The notes under the pieces: generated by a model
What the model saw: only the letters and a program-made list of their open reading frames with translations
Databases searched by the model: none
Told to the model about the DNA's origin: nothing
From: Hyperoodon ampullatus
Lineage: Eukaryota > Chordata > Mammalia > Artiodactyla > Ziphiidae
Direction of reading: 5' to 3'
Length of the DNA stretch: 64,000 nucleotides
NCBI GenBank assembly: GCA_949752795.1
Contig: OX457057.1
Span: 100,839,513 to 100,903,512, forward strand
Position numbers and translations under genes: made by a program
In this document: one piece after another, positions 23,192-35,094 of the stretch
How the letters are laid out: every line of letters starts with the position of its first letter
Position numbering within the stretch: the first letter of the stretch is position 1

Positions 23192-25998
23192 AAAAATTGC
23201 AGAGGAAGGAAGACTCCCAAAGTCATTCTCTGAGGCCACCATCACCCTGATACCAAAACCAGACAAAGATACTACAAAAAAAGAAAATTACAGAACAATA
23301 TCACTGATGAATATAGATGCAAAAATCCTCAACAAAATACTAGCAAACAGAATCCAACAACACATTAAAATGATCAAAGTGAGATTTATCCCAGAGATGC
23401 AAGGATTCCTCAGTATATGCAAATCAATCAATGTGATACACCATATTAACAAATTGAAGAATGAAAACCATATGACCATCTCAATAGATGCAGAAAAAGC
23501 TTTTGACAAAATTCAACACCCATTTATGATAAAAACTCCAGAAAGTGTGCATAGAGGGAACCTACCTCAACATAATAAAGGCCATATATGACAAACCCAC
23601 AGCAAACATCATTCTCAATGGTGAAAAACTGAAAGCATTTCCTCTAAGATCAGGAACAAGACAAGGATGTCCACTCTCACCACTCATATTCAACATAATT
23701 TTGGAAGTCCTAGCCATGGCAATGAGAGAAGAAAAAGAAATAAAAGGAATACAAATTGGAAAAGAAGAAGTAAAACTGTCACTGTTTGCAGATGACATGA
23801 CAGTATACATAGAGAATCCTAAAGATGCCACCAGAAAACTACTAGAGCTAATCAACGAATTTGGTAAAGTTGCAGGATACAAAATTAATGCACAGAAATC
23901 TCTTGCATTCCTATACACTAATGATGAAAAATCTGAAAGAGAAATTAAGGAAACACTCCTATTTACCATTGCAACAAAAGAATAAAATACCTAGGAATAA
24001 ACCTACCTAGGGAGACAAAAGACCTGTATGCAGAAAACTATAAGACACTGATGAAAGAAATTAAAAATGATATCAACAGATGGGGAGATATACCATGTTC
24101 TTGGATTGGAAGAATCAATATTGTGAAAATGACTATACTACCCAAAGCAATCTATGGATTCAATGCAATCCCTATCAAATTACCAGTGGCATTTTTTACA
24201 GAACTAGAACAAAAAAATCTTAAAATTTGTATGGAGACACAAAAGACCCCGAATAGCCAAAGCAGTCTTGAGGGAAAAAAGCGGAGCTGGAGGAATCAGA
24301 CTCCCTGACTTCAGACTATACTACAAAGCTACAGTAATCAAGACAATATGGTACTGGCACAAAAACAGAAATATAGATCAACGGAATAGGATAGAAAACC
24401 CAGAGATAAACCCACACACCTATGGTCAGCTAATCTATGACAAAGGAAGCAAGGATATACAGTGGAGAAAAGACAGTCTCTTCAATAAGTGGTGCTTGGA
24501 AAACTGGACAGCTACATGTAAAAGAATGAAATTAGAACACTCCCTAACACCATACACAAAAATAAACTCAAAATGGATTAGAAACCTAAATGTAAGACCA
24601 GACACTATAAAACTCTTAGAGGAAAATATAGGAAGAACACTCTTTGACATAAATCACAGCAAGATATTTTTTGATCCACCTCCTAGAGTAATGGAAATAA
24701 AAACAAAAATAAACAAATGGGACCTAATGAAACTTCAAAGCTGTTGCAAAGCAAAGGAAACCATAAACGAGACGAAAAGACAGCCCTCAGAATGGGAGAA
24801 AGTATTTGCAAACGAATCAATGGACAAAGGATTAATCTCCAAAATATATAAATAGTCATGCAGCTCAATATTAAAGAAACAAACAACCCAATCCAAAAAT
24901 AGGCAGAAGACCTAAATAGACATTTCTCCAAAGAAGACATACAGATGGCCAAGAAGCACATGAAAAGCTGCTCAACATCACTAATTATTTGAGAAATGCA
25001 AATCAAAACTGCAGTGAGGTATCACCTCACACCAGTTAGAATGGGCATCATATGAAAATCTACAAACAACAAATGCTGGAGAGGCTGTGGAGAAAAGGGA
25101 AACCTCTTGCACTGTTGGTGGGAATGTAAATTGATAGAGCTACTATGGAGAACAGTATGGAGGTTCCTTTAAAAACTAAAATTAGAATTACCATACGATC
25201 CAGCAATCCCACTACTGGGCATATACCCAGAGAAAACCATAATTCAAAAAGACACATGCACCCCAATGTTTATTGCAGCACTATTTACAATAGCCAGGTC
25301 ATGGAAGCAACCTAAATGCCCATCAGCAGACGAATGGATAAAGAAGATGTAGTACATATATACAATGGAATATTACTCAGCCATAAAAAGGAATGAAATT
25401 GGGTCTTTTGTAGAGACGTGGATGGAGCTAGAGACTGTCATACTGAATTAAGTTAGGCCGAAAGAGAAAGACAAATATCATATATTAACGCATATATGTG
25501 GAACCTAGAAAAATGGTACAGATGAACCGGTTTGTAGGGCAGAAATTGAGACATATATGTAGAGAACAAACTTATGGACACCAAGGGGGGAAAGTGGTGG
25601 GGGTTGGGGGTGGTGGTGTGATCAATTTGGAGATTGGGATTGACATGCATACACTGATGTATATAAAATGGATAACTAATAAGAACCTGCTGTATAAAAA
25701 AATAAATATAAATATAATAAAAAATACAAAAAACAAAAACCAAAACAATATGCATGTGGTTAAGGTCAGCAGTGATAGAGGGTAGCTTGAATTATTTATT
25801 CTTCTCAGCAAGTTCCAGAGACAGGTGCACGAGTATATGTTCCATGCCACAAATAGCTAGTGCAGAGAAGAAATACAGTTATCATCAAACTGGATTACTG
25901 CTGCTTCCACGGCCCTGTTCTTTATACAGATAACCTGGGTCTGGTTCAGGGACCACACCAATGAGCTCTTACTGAAAAAAGAACTTAAGATTCAAGTG

Positions 25999-26612
25999 TA
26001 TAAATGTTCATTGCAGCTCTATTTACAATAACCAGGACATGGAAGCAACCTAAGTGTCCATCGACAGATGAATGGATAAAGAAGATGTGGCACATATGTA
26101 CAATGGAATATTACTCAGCTGTAAAAAGAAACGAAATTGAGTTATTTGTAGTGAGGTGGATGGACCTAGAGTCTGTCATACAGAGTTACGTAAGTCCGAA
26201 AGAGAAAAACAAAAATCTGTATGCTAACATACATATATATGGAATCTAAAAAAAAAAAGGGTTCTGAAGAACCTAGTGACAGGACAGGAATAAAGACACA
26301 GATGTAGAGAATGGACGTGAGGACACGGGGAGGGGGAAGGGTAAGCTGGGATGAAGTGAGAGAGTGGCATGGACATATATACACTACCAAATGTAAAATA
26401 GATAGGTAGTGGGAAGCAGCCGAATAGCACAGGGAAATCCGCTCAGTGCTTTGTGACCACCTCGGGGGTTGGGATAGGGAGGGTGGGAGGGAGGCGCAAG
26501 AGGGAGGGGATATGGGGATATATATTTATACATATAGCTGATTTCACTTTGTTATACACCAGAAACTGACACAACTTGTAAAGCAATTATACTCCAATAA
26601 AGATGTTAAAAA
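25999..26612 (+). mobile_element. LINE-1 3'-end fragment with target duplication
   Basis: Starts inside the ORF2 C-terminus (TGTTCATTGCAGCTCTATTT) and includes the L1 3' UTR. It ends AAGCAATTATACTCCAATAA and poly(A). AAGATTCAAGTGTATA before and AAGATTCAGGTGTATA after form a 16-nt duplication with one mismatch. It is a different, more diverged subfamily from L1-A, L1-B and L1-C (its 3' end differs). Confidence 0.85.
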
Positions 26613-27470
26613 AGATTCAGGTGTATAATGTTGAGAACTTTTGACTTTTAGAGAAGCACAAAATCACAATAAGTTCCAGATTTTGGGGAAAAGCAATGCA
26701 TCATGTTGGCAGGAGTTTGGCATCCTGGGCCCCACTTCTCCAGAGCACCAGTTTTCTCTGACACCTTAGTCACCTGTCTTACCTCTGAGTATGTACCATT
26801 TCCTGAAGGCCCTTTGAGCTGGAAAGACTTTAATACCCAGGGAGGCAAGTAGTTTGAAAACTACCTCCTCGTCTTCCCCTGATGAATGTCTTGGTGTTTC
26901 TTCCTTTGGGTAGTCTTAATTTAGAGAAGGCCCTAAGAACTGGCTGGGTATATTTCTTCCCCCCAGGAAAGGGATTCTATGCAGAGAAATTCCAATTTAC
27001 AGAGATAACTGGTTCATTTTCCCCAGAAGTCCTTTCTTGTGTCTAATTCAAGTTCTAGCATATGTAAGATCTGTTAGTGAAATGGTTACTGGGGGTAGTG
27101 AAAGAATTTAAGAATGGCATAGAATTTCTTCTGTAGCTCTTGAAGGCTTTTAGAATACCTTTGGTTTAAAAAGCAAGCCTGTTTTCTTTCTGTCCCCACT
27201 AAACCTCCGGTCCTGAATGTTTTCTTCCATATTGATCATCCTACTCTTCCCCCACCCATCCAGTAAGAGAGTTTGGGCAGAAGAAACAAGAAACTAAACT
27301 CCTAAGTCCTGCATCTACCATCCATGGTGGAAATGCCCTCTTTCAAGCTCGGCCGTGTCTGTGGTTTTCTGCAGAGACAGATGACTAGTATATGAGGATT
27401 CCCTATGAACAGCCAAAATTTGAGTTTCCCTGGGCCCTGCATTTACTATGTGGTTTTTAAGTCACTGATT
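26613..27470. other. Intergenic unique sequence
   Basis: No repeat or exon recognised. Confidence 0.5.
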
Positions 27471-27479
27471 TGGACTTTG

Positions 27480-27685
27480 ATGTAGAACAGAGCTGTTCCA
27501 ATCCTACCTTCACCTCTTACAAGTTGTAAAAGCTTAAGCCAGTTCCTTGTACCTTGTTCTCCTTTTCTGTAAAGTGGAAAGAATCATGCATACCTTATAC
27601 GGTTATTGGGAGGAGCTAATGCATTTAAAGTTCTAAGCATGGTGCCCAGCACAGCTCAACAAACTTTCACTATTGGCTATTGTTA
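27480..27685 (+). repeat. MIR fossil
   Basis: TTGTAAAAGCTTAAGCCAGT, TTCTGTAAAGTGGAAAGAAT and TGGTGCCCAGCACAGCTCAA follow the MIR order. Confidence 0.65.
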
Positions 27686-27707
27686 TGGGCACTCAGAAAG
27701 GAGCCCT

Positions 27708-27806
27708 CCCCTCCGCTCCTGTCCCGTCCCGTCCCGTCCCCTCCCTTCCCCTCTTCTCCATTCTATTCCCCTCCCCTTCCCATCCCATCCCATCCCATCC
27801 CATCTG
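27708..27806 (+). repeat. Pyrimidine-rich repeats: (GTCCC)n then (CATCC)n
   Basis: Four to five GTCCC units, a mixed CT stretch, then five CATCC units. Only a few purines occur in about 100 nt. Confidence 0.9.
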
Positions 27807-27917
27807 GAACAGCTCAAGATGGGGAATGTCAGCAGTTTCCCCAGAGTCATTTCAGGGGTATCCCTGGAGATTTGGGTTCCTAGCTAGATTTTATTTAGAA
27901 ACAAGATACAATCTCCT

Positions 27918-28274
27918 GGGGCTTCCCTGGTGGCACAGTGGTTGAGAATCTGCCTGCTCATGCAGGGGACATGGGTTCGACCCCTGGTCTGGGAAGATCC
28001 CACATGCCGCGGAGCAACTAGGCCCGTGAGCCACAACTACTGAGCCTGCGCGTCTGGAGCCTGTGCTCCGCAACAAGAGAGGCCGCGATAGTGAGAGGCC
28101 TGCGCACCGCGATGAAGAGTGGCCCCCGCTTGCCACAACTAGAGAAAGCCCTGACACAGAAACGAAGACCCAAGACAACCAAAAAAATAAAGAAATAAAC
28201 AAATGTGGGGTTTAAAAAAAAAGAAAAGAATTTTAAAAAATTAGGAAAAACTGAAATCATAGTATTAAAAAAAA
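27918..28274 (+). mobile_element. CHR-1-type SINE
   Basis: Perfect 16-nt duplication AAGATACAATCTCCTG (27903-27918 and 28275-28290). The 5' half and middle are close to CHR-2 (GAGAGGCCTGCGCACCGCG), while the 3' end is the long CHR-1 form (CACAACTAGAGAAAGCC). It is an intermediate between the two subfamilies. The tail is long and A-rich. Confidence 0.92.
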
Positions 28275-28309
28275 AAGATACAATCTCCTGAAACTGATTA
28301 AATGAAAAG

Positions 28310-29090
28310 TGCCTTCAGCTAGGAACCAGTTGGACTGGGATTCTGATCAGCTCTGCCACTCAGAGCTGTGATCTTGGGAAGTCACTTAACTGCTGGGTCT
28401 TGATATCATCTGCCAAGAGCATTTGGACTGTCATCAGATGCTCTCAGAGGTCCCTTCCAGCTCTGAAATACTGTAATTTTTCTGGGTGAAGAGACCATCC
28501 TCACCACTGTCCCTATTGTGCCTTTGTTTCTTCCAATTTTTGTTTAGTTGTTCTTCTTCTCTCTCCAGGAGGAAACTCACTTTATCAGAGAATAATAATT
28601 ACAGCACTTGCATGGGATTTTTTAGGGGACAAAGAGCCTGTCTAGCTTAAATGAAAGGAATGAAGTGGGAAACAAAATCAAAAGAAGTCTTTTTGTTTAA
28701 TTGAGAAACATTGAGCCTCCCAGAAAGTGTATTGTGTGAACTGACCTCCAGTGAGCATTATTTCCGAATGAGGGTCATCCTTGGTCTACAAATTCCACCT
28801 TAAAGTGTAGTCCTAATGACTGTGTAAGAATTCTTGCAACAATCTGTGGCAAACTGAATTGCTTTTCAGAATGTTCTCTTCAGTACTTAATACATTCACT
28901 TCATGCCAAGAGAGATGGTGACCTTGGGAAAACTGGAAGCAGAGCATTTGAATTCAAATCTTGGCTACTTCACTTACAGGAAAATTACTCACCTTCATTT
29001 AGCCTCCACTTCTTTCTCTGCAAGGCAGCAATGATAATAATACTCATCTCAGGATCTCACATCGAGATTGCTCTGAACACCAAGTGGAAT
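28310..29090 (+). repeat. Two MIR-like fossils in otherwise unique sequence
   Basis: About 28320-28480 (CAGCTCTGCCACTCAGAGCT, TCTTGGGAAGTCACTTAACT) and 28930-29080 (GAATTCAAATCTTGGCTACT). Nothing is recognised between them. Confidence 0.55.
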
Positions 29091-31316
29091 TGTTTCTACC
29101 GGGGAGAAGCAAATTTCAGTTTTAGTAAATCTAACTTATTTGAGAGTATAGGTGAAGGAAATGACAACCTCACTTCCTCTGGGCTCTTTGGCCAGTCAGT
29201 GGACTGCAGTTTATCCATGAGAAACAGCTGTAGCTTTTTAATGGATTCTAGTTTTCCCCAGGCTCCTCAGGGTTTACCCTGAGTTTGAATTGTCCTTGGT
29301 GTGAAGAGGGGCCAGCAGCTGCTTGCAGGCAAAGACGTGTTGTCGCCCCTGTGGGTATTCCATGGATACTGCACATAGTGCCATCTTTAAGCAGCATAAA
29401 CTAGGACGCTTTGATGGACAATGAGAGCTTGAATATTTTATGTATCTTGTTTTCCAATTATACTTGACTTCAGTAAGCTCAGTAGTAGGAAACTAAATTG
29501 CAGGTCTGGCAAAAGATTGAAGAGAAAAACCTAAAGTAAGAGGGTTTAAAAAAAAACTCCTTGCTCAGTTTGAGAGCTTTGGCTTACTTTTCTTGATACT
29601 TTTCTGCTACCATCTGGCTTGAATTTTCTTCAGGCAAAAATAACTCTGTACTGATTTTGAAGTATTGGCTTATCTTTGATGCCTTTGTAGACTCACCCAG
29701 CTACTTCTGAATAAATGGGCCACGATAAATGTGTGTTCACGCTCAGTGTAGGGTAGCTGATTCCAGAAATGTAAGCAGAATCAGCAAAGTCTCCCCAAGA
29801 GGAGGACTTATCCACTGAAAAACCATTTTCCCAAGCTAGCCAGAGAGTCTGAACTTCGGGGTAGGAGAGGAGGAGCAGGTGGTTGGGGTCCGGGCTGCAG
29901 GGCAAACTGGAGGGTTTTCTTGGCGTGTTTGCTCTTCGGGTCTAGAATTTACAGTATGTGAGAAACAGTGACATTCTCACACTGGTCCCTAGCCATGGAG
30001 GAAACCCTGTCCGGTGAGAAGCTGAGACATTTCAGCTCCTGACTCAGCAGACGACAGGGGGCCTGATGAAGGGACTGATGGGCTCCTCTTACTGGTCCTC
30101 TGCCGTTTTCTTGCCTTTTAGTCCTTTTAACATCTCTTTTCCGCGTTTCCCCCTGCCAAGGCAAATTTTGAAACGTACCTACAAGTCGTTTGAGCTAGAG
30201 CTGGCCTCTAGGTGGCACTTCAGCACAGAGAATGGCAGGGGCTGGCGTCACCTCGGGCCAACATTTCTCAGGGATATTCATTATATAAGGCGATTCATGA
30301 GAATCGGGCTCCTCGGGTTGCACAATAGAGGGGAGACCTGGCCTTTGTCACGTTCAGGATACAACCCTGAAGAGATCACGGGTGGCAGGGGTCCGCAAAA
30401 GCGCCTAGCTCCCAGCAGCATCACACAGGTTTAGGTTCCTGCCACGCAGAGCCCAGAGTAGCTTGGCCTGGGCAGCAAGGTTTGGGCTTGGCCGGCTGGG
30501 AGAGTGAGCCCAGGGCTTCAGGCTTTGTGCCCTCACATCCAGGAGGCCTTGCCCAGGCTCCCAGACCCAGACGGAGCACTTAGCTTGGTCAGCTGACTGC
30601 CCAAGTTCTCCAGACATGGCAGACAGTTCCTGGGTTATGGCCCTCCCCTCCTCCCAGCATACCTCATTCTCACCCTCTGCTGTTTACAAAGCACTTTCCC
30701 CTGTGTGATCTCATTTGCTGCTCACAGACTCCCAGGGAGGAGGGAGAGGGTGGGGTGGGGCCCTCCCTTGGTTTCCGGAGCCTTGAGAGGACACAGGGCA
30801 TCATAAAGACCCTTTTCCCTGTCTGTCTCTACCAGCAAATAGTGAGTTCCGTGGGGGCAGCTACTGAATTCAACTTAGTGGTTTCAGGGTTTAGCAGTGG
30901 TGCTTGGCACAGAGAGACGCTCAGAATTGTTTAATGAATGAAAAAACGTCTACAGATGAAGAAAGCAAATCAAGGGACAGTAGGTGGTAGAGTCTAGTCT
31001 AGAGGTTAGGGCTTCAGGCTTCTAGGACCAGTGACATTGCTGCACTAGGTACTAATTACATCATATTTTTTTTCCAGTCAAAAATATGGTTTGCTATTAC
31101 AGGGACCTATGCAGATCTGTCTCCACGTCTGGCATTCAAGAACATGAACATTGTAAGCTGGGTCAGGCACTGGGGCCCCAGTCTGCTATCTGTCAAGGGG
31201 ACACCAGGAGATGTGGGTGGGCCTGGGGGGAGTGGCTGGCCTTTGTGAGGACTTCCTTAAAAGTATGAGGGCATGTTAGGCACTCTGAGCTTCTCATCTA
31301 CCAAAACCCTTCTATC
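29091..31316. other. Intergenic unique sequence
   Basis: GC content rises around 30.0-30.8 kb but no CpG island or coding exon is convincing. A faint MIR-like stretch lies near 30650-30760. Confidence 0.45.
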
Positions 31317-31450
31317 GGGAATTCCCTGGTGGTCCAGTGTTTAGGACTCCACGCTCTCACTGCCAAGGACCAGGATTCAATCCCTGCTTGGGGAACCAAG
31401 ATCCCACAAGGCGCATGGCGTGCCCCCCAAAACAAAACAAAACAAAAAAG
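31317..31450 (+). mobile_element. Short tRNA-derived SINE (Bov-tA-like)
   Basis: GGGAATTCCCTGGTGGTCCA to GCGCATGGCGTGCCC with an (AAAAC)n tail. Flanked by CCCTTCTATC (31307-31316) and CCCTTCTGTC (31451-31460). Confidence 0.85.
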
Positions 31451-31496
31451 CCCTTCTGTCTTTGATAGACTATCTTGGGATCAAAAGCTCCATCCA

Positions 31497-31708
31497 GGGC
31501 TTCCCTAGTGGCACAGTGGTTGAGAGCCCGCCTGCCGATGCAGGGGACACGGGTTCATGCCCCGGTCCGGGAAGATCCCACATGCCACGGAGCGGCTGGG
31601 CCCGTGAGCCATGGCCGCTGAGCCTGCGCGTCTGGAGCCTGTGCTCTGCAACGGGAGAGGCCACAAAAGTGAGAGGCCCGCGTACTGCAAAAAAAAAAAG
31701 AAAAAAAA
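31497..31708 (+). mobile_element. CHR-2 SINE
   Basis: Typical CHR-2 body and GAGAGGCCCGCGTACTGC end, poly(A) with one G. Flanks AGCTCCATCCAG and AACTTCATCCAG. It inserted 46 nt after the previous SINE. Confidence 0.93.
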
Positions 31709-31804
31709 ACTTCATCCAGTTATTATCCACCCACCCCCCTGCCACTCCAATCTATGAATTAACACTTTCTTTGTTGTTAAATGTACATATTTCAGGTAGT
31801 TTAG

Positions 31805-32015
31805 GACTCTGCAATGAGACTACATGAGTTCAAGTCCTGGCTCCATCACTTCCTAGCTGCTGGCCTCGAGCAAGTCATTTAAGCTCTTTGTGCCTCTATT
31901 TCTCATCTTTGGAATGATGAGAATAAAATATTTAATTCATAGCATTATGGTGGGGATTCAGAGAGTTAATATATATAAAACACTTTAAACAGTCCCTGGT
32001 AATAATTAAAGGCCA
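31805..32015 (+). repeat. MIR fossil
   Basis: TCAAGTCCTGGCTCCATCAC, GAGCAAGTCATTTAAGCTCT and GGGATTCAGAGAGTTAATAT match MIR. Confidence 0.75.
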
Positions 32016-32019
32016 GAGA

Positions 32020-34440
32020 GTATTTGGTTGATCTCTCTTAATTGTATTGTGGATTTGAGACTGGTTTGTGTTCACCTTATGGGGACTCTTGGTGATTTTG
32101 TAGAATTCCCTGGAATTCCTGCGTTCTAGCTGCCAGGCTCTCAGTTTGCTCCCACACAGTTAAAGCTCTTTTGAGATCTCAAGAAGAGAGAAAGTAACTT
32201 GAAATGCATTTTTCTGCTGATCGGAGCAGTGACATTATCTTTGTCTCCACAGAGCCTCCCCTGGTGGCTCCCGTTGCAGTTCAAGGGCTTTCTTCTCCAC
32301 AGTGGTGCTCACCACATAGCACATAGTAGGTGTTTAATCAGCACTTATGGAAGGAGGAAAAAGAAAGAGTATACCGTGCAGAGGATAACATTAGTACAGA
32401 GTAGTTTATATGGACAAGGTCCCTATGGAATTGAGACTTGTGCCCTAAGACCTACTGACTAAGCATTAAAATCATCAAGGAAATGTGATCAGCTTGGAGG
32501 AGAAGGAGGGGGCGGAGGAGAGAGAAGAAACCGGAGCAGCCTGCTACCTGACTGAAGATATCAGTGTTTCCAATGATGATGGTTCCATTTGTTCAGGCCA
32601 AGTTGAAAACCTTGCCGCTGCTGAGGGACATCAAAGGCATCTCCAATTGCTCTTTGCCCCAGAGATTCATCTTTCTAGGGGTAGTTTGTCGTTTGTCTTG
32701 TAGCCGCTCATGTGCTCTACTTTATGGCTAGAGCCTATCCAGCTCACCAGACACTTCTTTGGGTTTTGGCAGGAGAAAGAGACGGGAGGTGGACAATGCT
32801 CCAGGACTGTTCTTAGTTGAAGCCCTTCTGACCTTGGCAATCTTATTCTAATTCTTATGCCAAATTAGACTTCTAATAGAGCCTCTCCCATAGCCCAGAT
32901 CCTCCAGCCTAAAAGACTTGGAATAGATAGGCTGTAACTAGAGCCTAGTTTAAGGTTCCATAGAGAGTTGAAATTGAAACTCAACAGAGCTTTTCTAGTA
33001 AACACATTAGCTATTTAATCAACTAGGTCATTGACGGTAAGTAGGACTGTCTCAACTGGCATGCCAACTTTGATTGATGGATAATACCTGCCTGGGGAAC
33101 AGTGTTGAGAAGGATTCTGAATCTACATCATCACATCTGGGGCTTAGGAGCAAGTGCTGTGATCAGTCAACAGTGTCTGTCCTAGATGTGGGAAAGGGGA
33201 GTAGCCCCAAGAGGGGTAGATATTTACCTGCTAACGTTGCTAATGAGAAGAGGAGGCTGTTTATTTGGAAGCTGGGAAAACAAAAATGTTTGAATGGCCA
33301 CCCATGCTCATGTAAGTAAATCAAGACGGACCTTGAGAAATTCAACGTTGGGGGAAAATGTGGTACCAGCTCAAGAAGGAAGGCAAAGAAGGAATAAGCG
33401 TGGTGATAGACTAGTGTTCTAGTTCCACGTCACTGTAGGACATTTACAGTATTCAAAAACAGCCAGATGGAGAGAGAGCAGGCATGACAACCTTAGGTGG
33501 TTGTTCTGAGTTGGAGTTCAAGACCTGGGCAGACCCCAGAATAGAAAGTCAAGTCATTGATAAGCAGGTGGAAGATCATAGAGAGTGTGTTTCCCAAGCT
33601 GACTTCCATGAATCACTTAGTATCCATGAGATGTTATCAGTATTTTGCTGTGAAAAATAGACAGTGGTGGGGAGAGGATGTTCCACAGTGTTCAAGTTTG
33701 GGAAACCCTCTGTCAAAAATATTCAAGAAAGTCAACTGTAGCCCAGGGTGGCTCTTGGCCAGAGGGGGTTCTGGAAGAGAAATGCAATAAGCTATAAAAG
33801 CAAAAATGTGGGTTGGTTTTGGTGCTGAAAGGCCTTGAATGACAGGCTGAGGAGCTAGGCTTTGATTGGTAGGCATGGAGGATTGTAGGCTGGAGATGTA
33901 ATGCAATCAGAGTTGGGGTTAGGAAAATGTTGATGCCATGAAGGAGAGATTGAAGAGAGGAGAGATCGAAGGGCAGAAGATTAGCTGGGAAGCTGTTTTA
34001 TGGCCCAAGCATGAGGTATTAACAGCCTAAACTAGGGCAGCAGCAGTGGGAATGGAAAGAAAGGGCCAAAATCAAAAGCCATCTCACCAGTAGTATGGTT
34101 GGGACCAGGCTGACTTCAAGCAGCACTCAAGGTCATGAAGGTTGTGCTGAAGGGCACCAAATAGCCTTGCTCTACAACTCTGAGAACAAAGCCCTCAGGG
34201 TTGGAGGTAGATTGCTGAGATAGAGTGTTTGATTAGGCAGAAAGTATAACTTCTCACCTCTAGGGTTGAGTAAACCCTGGGAGAGCATCAAGGGCATTAG
34301 CATTATTTTTCTGGAGCTCTCTCACAGGCAAGCGGCCATCTGCCCTGGGCCCCTAAGGTGCATGATCACTGCAAGCTCCTTTTGCTCCATGAGTCTATGA
34401 TTTTAATTTAGCACATGAATATTGGAGAGGGCCTTAGAGC
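32020..34440. other. Intergenic unique sequence
   Basis: No repeat or convincing exon. A 73-codon frame at 32485-32703 is the most protein-like, but it has no splice context and no family that I recognise. Confidence 0.45.
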
Positions 34441-34444
34441 ATAG

Positions 34445-34600
34445 CTAGTCAGTGGCTTTCCAACCTGACTGAACATCAAGATTCTCCAAGGAGCTCATTA
34501 AAATGCAGATTCTTGGTCTCCCTTTCCAGACTTGGATTCAATTGCCAGAATCTGGGAATCTGCATTTTATGATGTCCTGAAGCGATTTGGATGCATAGTC
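34445..34600 (-). repeat. MER5-type DNA transposon remnant
   Basis: GTGGCTTTCCAACCTGACTG, AGGAGCTCATTAAAATGCAG and GGGAATCTGCATTTTATGAT fit a diverged MER5 element; the orientation is tentative. Confidence 0.6.
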
Positions 34601-34611
34601 AAAGTTAGGAA

Positions 34612-35090
34612 TTATTTAGTCTCTTCTCTTCATTTTGTAGGTGAGTAAACTGAGGCCCAGATTGGAGCAAGGATATGCCCAAGGCCCCAGGCCCTTGCAC
34701 CAAGGCACCAGTTAGTGGCAGGGATGGACTAGTACTCCATGCCTAAGGCTCCTCCTGTGTATTGTGAACTAGTACTTGGTCCCATTGCTAGTCTCTAGGC
34801 TGAGGGTTACACAGTGATTCAAAGTTCAGAAACCTTTTCCTATCACCTCCCTGCACTGTGAGACCCTCCAGGAGATGTGTTGCTTGAGTCTAGGATATAC
34901 ACACAAGAGTGCTGAGGGCAAAAGTCATAACAATAATAGTAGCTAACATTTACTGTGTGCCAGGCATTGTTCTAAGCACTTTGTATGTAGAACTCTTTTA
35001 ATCCTCACAATAACCACATGGGTCAATATTATCCCCATTTTACAAAAGAGGAAACTGAGGCATAGTGAGGTTAAGAGGGCAAGAAGCTGC
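34612..35090 (-). repeat. Two MIR fossils
   Basis: About 34612-34745 (GGTGAGTAAACTGAGGCCCA) and 34925-35090 (AATATTATCCCCATTTTACA, GAGGAAACTGAGGCATAGTG). Both are reversed MIR; unique sequence lies between. Confidence 0.75.
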
Positions 35091-35094
35091 TTTC

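Larger units (their letters stand above)
21272..25507 (+). pseudogene. L1-B ORF2, broken and interrupted by two SINEs
   Basis: The endonuclease starts at 21272 (NVNGLNAPTKRHRL) and frameshifts after 21487 at the same 4-nt loss as in L1-[12 protein letters not shown] follows near 21940. The reverse transcriptase catalytic FADD is intact at 23785-23796 in the 23545-23985 frame. The C-terminal part runs at 24268-24855 ([14 protein letters not shown]). CHR-2 SINEs interrupt the region upstream of the catalytic core. Confidence 0.88.
20231..25741 (+). mobile_element. L1-B: LINE-1 truncated in the 5' UTR, with two nested CHR-2 SINEs
   Basis: Begins about 86 nt upstream of ORF1, corresponding to about 7550 in L1-A. 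It ends in an A-rich tail near 25741. Flanked by AAAACAATAGGCAT (20217-20230) and AAAACAATATGCAT (25742-25755), a 14-nt target duplication with one mismatch. So it is an independent retrotransposition, not a copy of the L1-A locus. CHR-2 SINEs sit at 22645 and 22987 within ORF2. Confidence 0.92.

Noticed and set aside
29900..30800. CpG island or promoter of a new gene
   Set aside because: GC is raised but CpG is sparse and no first exon or transcription signal is evident.
32485..32703. 73-codon frame with fairly protein-like composition
   Set aside because: No family resemblance that I can name, no Kozak or splice support; one such frame is expected by chance in this length.
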